64,000 nucleotides of DNA from Lachnospiraceae bacterium (GCA_910575105.1 CAJTDK010000017.1:1-64000); one strand, 5' to 3'. Counted from the stretch's first letter, positions 1 to 9,107 are shown. Program-made: numbers and translations. The notes: generated from the letters alone by a model not told the origin.

Positions 1-90
1 AAATTCAAGCTATGTAGCAGCTGCCCTTACAAGAAAGAAGTCTTTGAAACCTTCCGTAATATATGGGCACTTGCAGTACAGTTAGAATGA
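1..90 (+). CDS. C-terminal end of an unidentified protein (cut by window edge)
   Basis: The first frame is open from base 1 to a TGA at 88-90 and gives 29 residues with a Cys-x-x-Cys pair (CSSCPYKKEVF). No family can be recognised from so little. It may be the tail of a gene on the same accessory element as the helicase that follows, but nothing proves it. The start lies outside the window. Confidence 0.35.
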   Translation, partial: KFKLCSSCPYKKEVFETFRNIWALAVQLE

Positions 91-287
91 AAACACAAGA
101 ACCTTGACATCTGAAGAAGCCTAAAACCATAGTTATAGGGATAGTCTGCCCTTTTTAGGGCTCTTTGTAGGTATTTCTATGCTGGAAACAGTCTAAAGGT
201 GTTTTCAGAGGTTCTTATAGTGCCATGAATAATTCAGGATTAATACAAAAAATTATTATTCTTGAATAGTATGGTAAATCACAGTGG

Positions 288-316
288 GAGCTTGGCATTA
301 TGTCAGGCTCTTTTTT
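288..316 (+). terminator. Rho-independent terminator
   Basis: GAGCTTGGCA at 288-297 folds back on 301-310 (10 pairs with two G-U wobbles) around a three-base loop, directly followed by six T at 311-316. It would end transcription entering from the left, before the helicase unit. Confidence 0.75.
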
Positions 317-320
317 ATTA

Positions 321-375
321 GGGGTGGGTGGAAAAAATAGTTTCAGAATGAAAATTCCCGGAATTATTGAAAGGA
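321..375 (+). repeat. Direct repeat, copy 1, upstream of helicase
   Basis: Begins GGGGTGGGTGGAAAAAA and contains CCCGGAATTAT at 357-367, followed by a purine-rich GAAAGGAGCGAAAG. The same three blocks in the same order recur at 487-541. It starts right behind the terminator T-run. Confidence 0.65.
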
Positions 376-486
376 GCGAAAGATGATATATTACACTTGT
401 GAAGAAGAAAGGGCGTGAGAAAAATTTTCCTAAACGAGTTTGTGCAAAATGTTTTTGAGATATTCAACGGGGTATAAAAATTGTCA

Positions 487-541
487 GGGGTGGGTGGAAA
501 AAAATAACTCCAAAATAAAAAATCCCCGGAATTATCGGAAG
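487..541 (+). repeat. Direct repeat, copy 2, upstream of helicase
   Basis: Second copy, 166 bases after the first: GGGGTGGGTGGAAAAAA at 487-503, CCCGGAATTAT at 525-535 and a GGAAGAAAGG tail. The middle part has diverged and is two bases longer. It could be a regulator binding unit, an RNA leader motif or an element-end repeat. Confidence 0.65.
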
Positions 542-593
542 AAAGGCGATTTGTTACAATAAATTTAGAGAAAATTTTTGGCCAAAGAAAGAA

Positions 594-2273
594 ATGAGAG
601 GAGTGATATTGAAGAACTTCAGAATGGCGAGATTTCTCAATACAGAGTATGAAAAGGCGAAAATCATTTTTCTGACAGACAATATTGACGATATGTATAA
701 AGCGTGGCGAGTACCAGACGAGGTTTATATCCAGACTCCGACGGGAAGCGGGAAGACCACATTTATCCTGGAAACCTTGTCGGCCTTTGCAATATCGGAG
801 GGGCGGGAAATTCTGTTGCTTGTCAATAGAAAAATCCTGAAAAATCAGATCAAGCATGAGCTGGCAGAACAGCATGGAATGGAGGGATTGCGGGATGAGG
901 AGATTGAAAAAATTAAAGATTTTGCAGGCATAACGGTCATGTCATATCAGGAGGTACAGGAGCAGCTTAAGAGCAACCGGTTTCTCTTTACATTATTTGG
1001 CGAGAGACGATTCTTTTACATCGTTTTTGACGAGGCGCACTACCTGTTGCAAGATGCACAGTTTAACAGGGATATCGCGTATATGCTTGCGGCTATTCCT
1101 CAAATTACGCATGCTGTGAAGATATTCATGAGCGCGACGATGGAGGATGTGCAGCCATTTTTACAAAAGATTCTTGACAAAGAAAAGAAGATGTTGACAG
1201 AAATTTTTAGATCAGAGCATTGCAAAATTATGATCTTCCGGAAAGGGCATTTTACAGAAGGGAGGGTATACGATTTCCGGCAAAAACACGAATTTCCAGT
1301 AGATAAAATCTGCTATTTCAAAGAATTGAAAACGTTTGCAGAAAAAATCAATGGAGACAAAACAGAGGACAAATGGCTCATCTTTATCAATAGCAAGAAG
1401 GAGGCTAAGGAACTGCAGAAACATTTGGCATCTGAAATTGAGGTGGGGTATATCGATGCGGATACAGACGACGAAAGTGAGACGAAGCAGAATATTGTGA
1501 AAAACAGTCGGTTTGAAGAAAAGGTGCTGATTACAACGAAGGTTCTGGACAACGGGATTAACCTTAAAGACAAAAAACTCAGAAATATCGTCTTGATGAC
1601 GACGGAAAGGACGGAATTCATCCAGATGCTCGGGAGAAAGCGGTTCCTGGAAGGTGAGACGGGAATTAATTTGTATTTGATGTCAAGGACTTCTCGATAC
1701 TTTCAGTTCATCCGGGATATCAAATTGGCATCATTGGAGCAATTCATCGGAAAAATTGATTGTGATGACAGGTTTCATCAGGCTCTGTTTGATGACAAAG
1801 ATTTCTACGATTTCTGCCAGAAGACTGTAGTCATAAGCAATAACAGGATGCTCATTTCACCAGCGGCAAGAGAAAAAATCCGCTTAGATAAGGCATTTTG
1901 CAATGAAATGATGGAAAAGCTGCGCCTAAATGCGGACGCATTTGTTTTGGAGCAGTTGGCTTGGATAGGGAGGGAGAGCAGTTTTTCTCCGCAACATTAT
2001 CTGGAGAGTGAAAATAAAGAAAAAGCGGATGGAGAGCTTGTTCTGTTCTTGCAAGAAAACGCAGGCAAGAAGCTGAATAAAGACGAGCAGCATGAGTTTC
2101 GGACAAAATTCAAAGAATTAACAAAGAGATGTGGCAAAAAACTAACTGATCGGGAAGGAAGGACGGCGGGCAAGTCGATAATTAACAAGTTTTTTGAAAA
2201 TGAAGGAATGCCATTTGTAATCGAGTCAGTTAATAATTCCAAATTTTGGATTCTTGAGGAGGAAAGAGTATGA
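594..2273 (+). CDS. DEAH-box superfamily 2 helicase/ATPase
   Basis: A 559-residue SF2 helicase-like protein. Motif I TPTGSGKTT is at about residues 48-56, motif II DEAH at 146-149, motif III SAT at 180-182, a motif IV-like LIFINS near 262-267, motif V in ITTKVLDNGINLKD near 313-326 and motif VI QMLGRKR at 344-350, so both RecA-like lobes are intact. The last 200 residues match no domain I know. The start is uncertain: AGAGGAG at 597-603 lies five bases before an in-frame TTG at 609, which fits better than ATG 594. Its stop overlaps the next gene by four bases (ATGA), so the two are probably translated together. With a recombinase just downstream, a cargo or defence role on a mobile element is plausible but unproved. 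Confidence 0.8.
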   Translation: MRGVILKNFRMARFLNTEYEKAKIIFLTDNIDDMYKAWRVPDEVYIQTPTGSGKTTFILETLSAFAISEGREILLLVNRKILKNQIKHELAEQHGMEGLRDEEIEKIKDFAGITVMSYQEVQEQLKSNRFLFTLFGERRFFYIVFDEAHYLLQDAQFNRDIAYMLAAIPQITHAVKIFMSATMEDVQPFLQKILDKEKKMLTEIFRSEHCKIMIFRKGHFTEGRVYDFRQKHEFPVDKICYFKELKTFAEKINGDKTEDKWLIFINSKKEAKELQKHLASEIEVGYIDADTDDESETKQNIVKNSRFEEKVLITTKVLDNGINLKDKKLRNIVLMTTERTEFIQMLGRKRFLEGETGINLYLMSRTSRYFQFIRDIKLASLEQFIGKIDCDDRFHQALFDDKDFYDFCQKTVVISNNRMLISPAAREKIRLDKAFCNEMMEKLRLNADAFVLEQLAWIGRESSFSPQHYLESENKEKADGELVLFLQENAGKKLNKDEQHEFRTKFKELTKRCGKKLTDREGRTAGKSIINKFFENEGMPFVIESVNNSKFWILEEERV

Positions 2274-3069
2274 AAAGAGAGTGCTATGTAATTGAAGCCG
2301 AGAATGGGGTTGGACTTTATTTGTCTGAAAAGCGGATAGAGAAAAGTTGGAAATATCTGGTTAACAGGCAGCGCAGCAAACTGAAATTTGATGATTTCAA
2401 AAGCGCGAAGTCATACATTTTCAGCAAATATCGAGGAGACGATGAGATTGATTTGACACAATTCGAGATCAATAAAACGATATTTCGCGATGTTTCCAAT
2501 CGGTTTAATTTCTTTGTGCAGTCAAAAGATTATATCGTCTATGGAATTCATATCGGATCATATGCTCAGTTTATACGGCTGCCACAAGTCAGCAGGAATG
2601 ATATTATCGAAGTGGACAACACAAGAGAGGCAGAAGAGTTCGCTCGGAGCGGGTTCGCAGATGAATATGGGAGGCCCGAATACTATTATACCGGTCCAAT
2701 GCGACCGGGGGAGTCAATTTCCTTTGCGGAAATGCTCCGATACAATCAGATAGATACCAGGCGGGTAGATATGTTGCCTAAATTAAACGGCAACGATATC
2801 ATGCCGGAAAATATTATGCCAGGCGAAAGACGACAGAGCTTATATTACCGGCAAATTGGCAAATTGGCAAATTGGATATTTCGGATCTAGAAAAAGCAAG
2901 GTTGGATGTTGTTGCTCAAAATATTGGTAAACAGTATGTAGGCGAGAACGATATCTGCAAAATTTCCTGTTCGGCATCTCTTAGCGATTTTGAATTATTG
3001 GCGAGCGTTGGGTTAGCAGAGAAAGGCGTCCGGTTTGTATGTAAAGAATGTGGGGAACCCTGCGAGTGA
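2270..3069 (+). pseudogene. Helicase partner protein, frame broken by a tandem 8-mer
   Basis: The ATG at 2270 overlaps the helicase stop. The first frame runs 206 residues and stops at 2888-2890 just after three tandem copies of GGCAAATT (2850-2873). Removing one copy joins it seamlessly to the open frame that ends at 3069 with KECGEPCE, giving about 264 residues ending in a Cys-rich, possibly zinc-binding tail. The downstream frame has no ribosome site of its own. The protein family is not recognised and no catalytic motif is obvious. The present state is either a slippage mutant or the OFF state of a phase-variable gene; the short 206-residue form could also be a product in its own right. 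Confidence 0.65.
2850..2873 (+). repeat. Tandem repeat GGCAAATT x3 inside coding sequence
   Basis: Three perfect head-to-tail copies of an 8-base unit (2850-2857, 2858-2865, 2866-2873). Eight is not a multiple of three, so gain or loss of a unit shifts the frame. The two-copy form restores a long continuous frame. Confidence 0.9.
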
Positions 3070-3224
3070 TCTCTGCAAAGGACTTGGAGATTTATAAGCG
3101 AACGTGGCAGTTGCTGGAATTAAAATCGCCGACAGATGCGGAGATCAGCGAGTTTGTAAATTTATGTGAGCGGGGGTACAGATATATTCAGATATCCTGT
3201 AACAACAAAGATTGCAATGCGTAG
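3066..3224 (+). CDS. Small Cys-containing protein, translationally coupled, with in-frame TAG codons beyond
   Basis: A GTG at 3066 overlaps the preceding stop (GTGA) and opens a 52-residue frame ending CNNKDCNA before TAG at 3222-3224; GGGGA lies about ten bases upstream. The same frame stays open after this TAG for 29 codons to a second TAG (3312-3314) and then ten more codons to a TGA. The sequence between the stops still looks protein-like (DMAELREHRNESE). This may be a decaying gene with two nonsense changes, or less likely an amber-recoded one. Function unknown. Confidence 0.45.
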   Translation: MISAKDLEIYKRTWQLLELKSPTDAEISEFVNLCERGYRYIQISCNNKDCNA

Positions 3225-3377
3225 CAGGATGTCATAATCACTGACATGGCAGAGCTGAGGGAGCACAGAAATGAAAGTGAAACCATATACAAAATTCACG
3301 ACGCGATTGTCTAGAAAGCCCTATTCTTGCGATTTTGGACAATCTGAGCGGCATATTTTATAGAGGGAGGTGATCCG

Positions 3378-3494
3378 ATGCATGTAAAAAATATCCGCAA
3401 AAATGATACCAAAGGCCCCGATTTCCAGCAGGCAGCCATCGCCATCTACCGCAGCCTGATAATCCGGCTCAATTCACAGAAAAAGAAAACGTAA
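3378..3494 (+). CDS. Small basic protein ahead of the recombinase
   Basis: A 38-residue frame with an excellent ribosome site (GGGAGGTGA at 3365-3373) four bases before its ATG. The product begins MHVKNIRKNDTK and ends in a lysine run. It resembles the very small open frames often found just in front of serine recombinase genes of conjugative elements, but I cannot name the family. It lies 57 bases before the recombinase and probably shares its transcript. Confidence 0.5.
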   Translation: MHVKNIRKNDTKGPDFQQAAIAIYRSLIIRLNSQKKKT

Positions 3495-3551
3495 AAGCGG
3501 TACATAAGCCGATCAAAACCCAAATAAACGGCAGGAAAGGAGGTGGTCCGG

Positions 3552-5042
3552 ATGGCAGGCACCCATGAAGCTATTTACGTACGGCAGTCAAAGGACAAAA
3601 AAGATTCTCTTTCCATCGATGGGCAGGTTGAGCTGTGCAAGCGGGAGTGCGGTCATCCGGACACCGCGCTTGTCTACGTGGACAGAGGGTTCAGCGGGAA
3701 AAATACAAAACGGCCGGGATTCCAGTCTATGCTTTCGGATGTAAAAGAGGGAAAGATCAGCAAGGTCATTGTATACAGGCTGGACCGTTTAAGCCGGTCA
3801 ATCCTGGATTTCGGACAGCTCTGGAGTGAGCTGGAGCTTCATCAGGTGGAGTTTGTGTCTGTCAATGAGAAATTCGACACGACTATGCCGATGGGCAGAG
3901 CAATGCTCTACATTATCATGGTCTTTGCGCAGCTTGAGCGTGAGACGATCGGAGAACGGGTGACGGACAACTACTATACAAGGATACGCCGCGGCAACTG
4001 GCCGGGCGGTCCTGCTCCTTACGGCATGACGAATATTAAGATTGAAAATGAAAACGGAAGCAAGGTTCCGTCCCTTGATTATAACGATGATTTCCAGATT
4101 GTTGAAGAGATTTTTTATCGCTATGCAACAGAGGATATTTCTCTTGGCGGGCTCGCGAAAGATCTGACAGAAAGAGAGATTCCCTGCAAAAAACGGGCGG
4201 GATGGGACAATGTGGCGTTGGCACGGATATTACACTCCCCTGTTTATGTGCAGGCGGATGAGCAGATATATCATTATTACAGCAATCGGGGTGTAAAGAA
4301 GTTTTCCAATAATATAGAAGATTTTAACGGTGAATTTTCAGCTCATATTGTCGGAAAGCGTACCGGTAATGTGCGGAAATATACGGAACTTGCGGAGCAT
4401 GTGGTTTCCCTGACGAATTTCCCGGGAAGGATACCGTCAGATATCTGGCTGGCATGTCAGTACAAACTGGACAAAAACAGGCAGGTGGGAAATTCGGGGA
4501 AGGGCAGGCACACGTGGCTCAGCGGCCTGTTAAAATGCGGAAATTGCGGATACAGTCTTTCGGTCAGGTCATGGAAGGACAGAAAATATCTTTGCTGCAG
4601 TGGCAGGGGGAACCTGCATGTCTGTGATAAGAAATCATTTTCGCAGAAACCCGAAGAGATCGAACTGGAGGTTCAGAAGGAATTAGAGCTGATACTTAAC
4701 GAATGCAACCGGGAGCATGTTGAGATCGCGGATGATGCTGCAGAGATAAAGTACCGGCAGAAAATCTGTGAGATAGATGAAAAGATCCAGAGGCTCGTAG
4801 ATCGGATGGCAGAAGCGTCGGAAGTATCCATGAAATACATAAATAAGGAAATTGAGCAGCTTGATCAGGAAAGGGAACAGCTCCTTAAAGACTGGCAGAA
4901 ACCGGGTGATGACAAGAGGCGGCATTACCAGGGGATTATATTTGACCAGTTGGGTTTTGAGGAAAAGAAGATAGTGGCGCAGGCATTTATAGAAAAAATC
5001 AAAGTATACGATGACATGATAGAGATTGTATGGAAAGTGTGA
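3552..5042 (+). CDS. Large serine recombinase (site-specific integrase)
   Basis: A 496-residue large serine recombinase. The N-terminal resolvase-type domain has YVRQS with the likely nucleophilic serine, and YRLDRLSRS at about residues 77-85. A recombinase domain follows, then a zinc ribbon (CGNCGYSLSVRSWKDRKYLC) near residue 335 and a charged coiled coil near 400-445, typical of integrases of this class. The ATG at 3552 is chosen over GTG 3543 because AAAGGAGGTGG (3535-3545) overlaps the GTG and is correctly spaced for the ATG. Such enzymes integrate or excise mobile elements between short att sites. The element it serves most likely lies to the left; no att pair could be identified by eye. 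Confidence 0.9.
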   Translation: MAGTHEAIYVRQSKDKKDSLSIDGQVELCKRECGHPDTALVYVDRGFSGKNTKRPGFQSMLSDVKEGKISKVIVYRLDRLSRSILDFGQLWSELELHQVEFVSVNEKFDTTMPMGRAMLYIIMVFAQLERETIGERVTDNYYTRIRRGNWPGGPAPYGMTNIKIENENGSKVPSLDYNDDFQIVEEIFYRYATEDISLGGLAKDLTEREIPCKKRAGWDNVALARILHSPVYVQADEQIYHYYSNRGVKKFSNNIEDFNGEFSAHIVGKRTGNVRKYTELAEHVVSLTNFPGRIPSDIWLACQYKLDKNRQVGNSGKGRHTWLSGLLKCGNCGYSLSVRSWKDRKYLCCSGRGNLHVCDKKSFSQKPEEIELEVQKELELILNECNREHVEIADDAAEIKYRQKICEIDEKIQRLVDRMAEASEVSMKYINKEIEQLDQEREQLLKDWQKPGDDKRRHYQGIIFDQLGFEEKKIVAQAFIEKIKVYDDMIEIVWKV

Positions 5043-5134
5043 TGCTGCTAATGAGAGAGTGAAGAGGACAGGATGATATGCGAAAACGCATGGGAGGGCA
5101 GGCGGATTGGAGAAGAGGAAGTTTGCAAATAAAG

Positions 5135-5163
5135 TTGAGGTATCGAGGGATTTCAGTTATAAT
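5135..5163 (+). promoter_or_regulatory. Sigma-A type promoter of the AAA-ATPase gene
   Basis: TTGAGG at 5135-5140, a 17-bp spacer and TATAAT at 5158-5163, 21 bases before the gene start. The 15 bases AAATAAAGTTGAGGT at 5127-5141 are identical to those at the promoter near 9533. Confidence 0.75.
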
Positions 5164-5184
5164 AATTGGTAAAGAGGTGTAAAG

Positions 5185-6813
5185 ATGGGAATTTATCTAA
5201 ATAGTATAAATGCATATACTTTGTATAAAAGCGAGACGGAGAAACCATATTTTGTAGATAAGAGTGAGATGCTGAAAGAATTATTTCCATTAGTAGAAAC
5301 GGGGAATAATCATATCTGTATCACAAGGCCGAGAAGATTTGGAAAAACGGTTATGGCGAATATGATAGATTCGTTCTTTTCTCGTGCATATGATTCAAAA
5401 AATATTTTCCGGGAGCTTCATATTGCTGAGGATAAGAACTATGGGCAATACCTTAACAGGTATCCGGTTGTGCACATCTCTTTTAATGACATGCCTAAAA
5501 AGTGTGCTTCTTATGAGCAGTATATTGAAAGAGTTGAGCGTCGGCTTATAAGAGATCTGCGGATTGAATATCCGGAAGTAGAGATTGACGGAGAAGAAGC
5601 AGTGTGGGATGCCTTTATGGAGCTGTTTGCGCAGAGACCTTCTGAGAGATTTATTTTTATCCTGGATGAATGGGATTTTATCTTCCATCAGCAGTTTATA
5701 TCGGAAGTCGAAAAGGAATCCTATCTTGCATTTTTAAGGAATCTCCTGAAAGACAGACCATATGTGAAGCTTGCCTACATGACGGGGATCCTGCCGATCG
5801 CAAAGTATTCCAGCGGCTCTGAGCTTAATATGTTCGCGGAGTACACCATGGTGACAGAACGGAGGTTTGCTGGATATTTTGGGTTTACGGAGAAAGAAGT
5901 GGACTTGCTGTTTGAGAAATATGAGAGAGAAAGCGCAGGTCTGGGCGAGGTGACAAGGGAAGGACTTAAGAAGTGGTATGACGGGTATTTTACGAAGGCG
6001 GAGGAACGCTTGTATAATCCGCGTTCAGTAGTTATGGCATTATCGAACAGTAATCTGGGTAATTACTGGACAAGCGCCGGACCATATGATGAGATTTATT
6101 ATTATATTGAAAATAATATAAGCGCCGTGCGGGATGATCTGGCGCATATGATGTCCGGAACTGCTGTCCCGGCCAAAATCAGGGAATATGCCGCCACATC
6201 GCAGAGCCTCCAGACGAGGGAAGAGATATTTTCGGCTATGGTGGTATATGGATTTTTGAGCTATAACAAGGGTAAAGTTTCTATACCTAATAAAGAATTA
6301 ATGGATAAATTTGCAGATATGCTGCAAAAAGAATCTTCTCTTGGATATATCTATCGTCTGGCAAAGGAATCACAGCGCATGCTTAGAGCAACACTTGACG
6401 GTGATACAAAAACAATGGAAGAGATCCTGGAGAGGGCGCATGATGCGGAAATTCCATTGTTAAGTTATAATAACGAAGCTGATCTTACAGCGGTGGTAAA
6501 TCTGGTATATCTTTCGGCGAGGGATACTTACCGGGTGGAGCGGGAAAGCAGGGCGGGAAGAGGATATGTGGATTTTATCTTCTATCCGGAAACGGATACC
6601 AGTGCGGATGGGATTATTCTTGAGCTAAAGGTTGATCATGAGCCGGAAGAGGCGATTATGCAGATTAAAGAAAAGAGATATGCAGAAGCGTTCGGAGCAG
6701 GGCCGGGAGAGAAGCAAAAGTTTTCAGGAAGGATCTTGGGCGTGGGGATTGGCTACGATAAAAAAAGCAAGATACACAGATGCAAAGTGGAGATTTTGCG
6801 GGAGAGTTTGTAA
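5185..6813 (+). CDS. AAA-ATPase-like protein with C-terminal PD-(D/E)XK nuclease-type domain
   Basis: A 542-residue member of the AAA-ATPase_like (PF09820) plus PDDEXK_9 (PF08011) group. The N-terminus has YFVDKSEML, the ATP-binding RPRRFGKT at about 48-55 and a Walker B DEWD at 161-164 (most relatives have DEYD). KKWYDGYF and YNPRSV follow in the middle. The C-terminal nuclease-like core is seen as DFIFYPET then ILELKVDHEPEEA (D, then E-x-K) near residues 463-482. The start has AAGAGGTG upstream. Such proteins are abundant and often multicopy in gut anaerobes, vary between strains, and their role is not settled; links to defence or mobile DNA have been suggested. A decayed relative follows at 6875. 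Confidence 0.85.
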   Translation: MGIYLNSINAYTLYKSETEKPYFVDKSEMLKELFPLVETGNNHICITRPRRFGKTVMANMIDSFFSRAYDSKNIFRELHIAEDKNYGQYLNRYPVVHISFNDMPKKCASYEQYIERVERRLIRDLRIEYPEVEIDGEEAVWDAFMELFAQRPSERFIFILDEWDFIFHQQFISEVEKESYLAFLRNLLKDRPYVKLAYMTGILPIAKYSSGSELNMFAEYTMVTERRFAGYFGFTEKEVDLLFEKYERESAGLGEVTREGLKKWYDGYFTKAEERLYNPRSVVMALSNSNLGNYWTSAGPYDEIYYYIENNISAVRDDLAHMMSGTAVPAKIREYAATSQSLQTREEIFSAMVVYGFLSYNKGKVSIPNKELMDKFADMLQKESSLGYIYRLAKESQRMLRATLDGDTKTMEEILERAHDAEIPLLSYNNEADLTAVVNLVYLSARDTYRVERESRAGRGYVDFIFYPETDTSADGIILELKVDHEPEEAIMQIKEKRYAEAFGAGPGEKQKFSGRILGVGIGYDKKSKIHRCKVEILRESL

Positions 6814-6874
6814 ATGACTTTTGGTGAACGGTGATGACAGAGATGATTTTCATTTTATAAGGGAGGAGAACAGT

Positions 6875-8318
6875 ATGGACAGACGGCTTCCTATCGGCAA
6901 TGATCAGTTCCGGTCAGTGCGGGAGAAAAATGAATATTATATAGATAAGTCGTTATTTATTAAAGAATTTCTGGAAAAAAAGGATACGGCGGCGTTGATC
7001 ACACGTCCGAGAAGATTCGGAAAGACGCTTAATATGACTATGCTGCGGGAATTCCTCGATATAACAAAAGACAGCCGCGGACTTTTTAAAGGCCTCAAGA
7101 TAATGGACACGGAATATGCCGTTGAAATTAATTCCAGGCCTGTGATTTATTTTACTTTTAAGGATTGTGCCGGCAAAGAGCCGGGAGAGCTTCTGCAGTC
7201 TGTCTGGAACATCATATTTGCGGAGTATCGGAGATATTATGAGATATTTGAGGGAAAAACTGATAAGAGAAATCTATATTATATTTAGTTTTATCAGTGC
7301 CTTCAAGATGGCCTGGATAAGAAGCTAAGCAGGGTGGATCTTGCATTTTCCATTCAATATCTTTTAACGGCAGTGAACCACTTTTACGGGAAAGAAGCAG
7401 TTCTTTTGATTAACGAGTATGACCAGCCGGTTCTTAGCAGTTATGAGAATGGATACCGGGAATGAGACAAGATGTGTCCTGAAGTATTATGGACTGGAGC
7501 TGACAGAGGATGTTAAGCGTAAATATAACGGATATAGATTTGGCGGAGTTGAAATATATAATCCATGGTCTGTCCTGAATTATATCAAAAATAAAAGGCT
7601 GGGAGATTTTTGGGTAAATACGTCTACGAATTATTTAGTCAGGCGGGCGCTTGGGAGCGCCGGAGACCATTTCCGGAAGGATTTTGATAAATTGATTGAA
7701 GAGGGCGTGACGACAGCGGGAGTGAATCTTGAGACTTCTTTTATGGAGCTTCAGGATACACAGAGCTTGTGGGGACTGCTGGTAAATTCCGGCTATGTGA
7801 CGGTGATAAGCGGTCATGACAGTATACTTATGAAAATGCGGATACCAAACGACGAGGTAAAATCAGAATTGCAGAAGACTATTGCAGAGCAGGCGCATGT
7901 ATCTGATGATAATCTGTGTGCGATGTTCCAATATCTTCAGGATGGAGATATGGAGCATTTTATGTCTGTTTACAGAGAGATCGTTATGTCATGCACAAGT
8001 TATTTTGATGCCAAGGAAAATGCATATCATATGCTTTTCCTTGGAATGTGTATCAGCCTTCGGGGCTTGTACGATGTGAAAAGCAATCTGGAAACGGGAG
8101 TGGGAAGAAGCGATATACGATTGGAGTCGTTAGATGCAGAGAAGGTTCACATCATAATAGAATTTAAGCAGGGACCGAATATTGTTAAACTTAAGGAAGA
8201 TGCACTCAGCCAGATATTAGACAACCGCTATTATATGGGGTTTAACGGTAAAGTTTTGTGTATAGGCCTTGCGTATAATAAAAAAGAATGTGATATGGCA
8301 TGGAAGTACCTTGAATGA
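6875..8318 (+). pseudogene. Decayed AAA-ATPase-like / PD-(D/E)XK protein
   Basis: Second member of the same family, broken at least twice. It starts at ATG 6875 behind GGGAGGAG, keeps TRPRRFGKT, and reads to a TAG at 7286-7288. The same frame then continues in clear family sequence (LLTAVNHFYGKEAVLL) up to a TGA at 7467-7469. Family sequence resumes in another frame near 7465 (LKYYGLE, KYNGYRFG, IYNPWSVLNYI) and ends with the nuclease-like EFKQGPN. About 65-70 residues expected between the Walker B region and KYYGLE are absent, so a deletion caused the shift. The Walker B motif reads INEYD rather than IDEYD. All of this indicates a dead gene. Confidence 0.85.
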
Positions 8319-8354
8319 AAATGAATTTGAATTATGGATTAATGGAGGGGAAAG

Positions 8355-9092
8355 ATGCAAAAAAAGCAGTCGGAAACATTGTTGGATATTTTGCAGGAGG
8401 AAAAAGCCGGTAAATATTCTGGCGGTATTTACCATAAGACACAGATTGAACTGACATATAATTCTAATCATATTGAGGGAAGCCGACTGACACATGATCA
8501 GACCAGATATATTTTTGAAACGAATACTATCGGCACAGAGAAGAATGAAGTGATCAATGTGGATGATGTGATCGAAACAGCAAACCATTTTCGCTGTATT
8601 GATATGATCATTGATGGCGCGAAAGTGGCATTGTCTGAAAAATTTATCAAGGAACTGCATTTCATCCTGAAGACGGGAACCAGTGATTCCGGAAAAGAAT
8701 GGTTTGCGGTTGGTGATTATAAAAGAAGGCCGAATGAAGTCGGCGGTATGGAGACGGCTCTTCCGGAAGAAACGGCCGGAAAGATGAAGAATCTGTTAGC
8801 CGGGTATAATTCTGAGGACAAGAAAACTCTGGGAGATATTTTAGAGTTCCACGTCAGATTTGAAAAGATTCACCCGTTTCAGGACGGCAACGGCCGCGTG
8901 GGAAGATTGATCATGTTCAAGGAGTGCCTGAAATATAATATCGTTCCATTTATTATTGAAGATAATTTAAAGCTGTTTTATTATCGGGGACTAAAAGAAT
9001 GGAATAATGAAAAAGGATATCTGACGGACACCTGCCTGACGGCACAGGACAGATATAAGGCGTATCTTGACTATTTCAGGATCAGATATTAG
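8355..9092 (+). CDS. Fic-domain protein (probable AMP transferase) with N-terminal inhibitory motif
   Basis: A 245-residue Fic protein. The catalytic loop HPFQDGNGRVGR matches HxFx(D/E)GNGRxxR fully, so AMPylation of a target hydroxyl is expected. Near the N-terminus SNHIEG matches the self-inhibitory (S/T)xxxE(G/N) helix of class II Fic proteins, so antitoxin and toxin function lie in one chain. ATG 8355 is preceded by GGAGGGGA. It starts 36 bases after the decayed ATPase gene. No separate antitoxin gene is seen nearby. The target is unknown; relatives modify gyrase, GTPases or themselves. Confidence 0.88.
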   Translation: MQKKQSETLLDILQEEKAGKYSGGIYHKTQIELTYNSNHIEGSRLTHDQTRYIFETNTIGTEKNEVINVDDVIETANHFRCIDMIIDGAKVALSEKFIKELHFILKTGTSDSGKEWFAVGDYKRRPNEVGGMETALPEETAGKMKNLLAGYNSEDKKTLGDILEFHVRFEKIHPFQDGNGRVGRLIMFKECLKYNIVPFIIEDNLKLFYYRGLKEWNNEKGYLTDTCLTAQDRYKAYLDYFRIRY

Positions 9093-9107
9093 ACAGGCCT
9101 GTATTGA

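Larger units (their letters stand above)
91..593. other. Non-coding stretch with terminator and long direct repeats
   Basis: No convincing gene is seen in these 503 bases. They hold a weak GC hairpin (GCCCT/AGGGC at 148-161 followed by TCTTTG), a strong terminator at 288-316 and two copies of a roughly 50-base direct repeat upstream of the helicase. The region is AT-rich. It probably separates two transcription units and carries the promoter or leader of the helicase gene. Confidence 0.5.

Noticed and set aside
2872-3069. A separate 65-residue gene starting at TTG 2872
   Set aside because: It has no ribosome site and begins exactly inside the 8-bp repeat; it reads as the shifted tail of the preceding gene.
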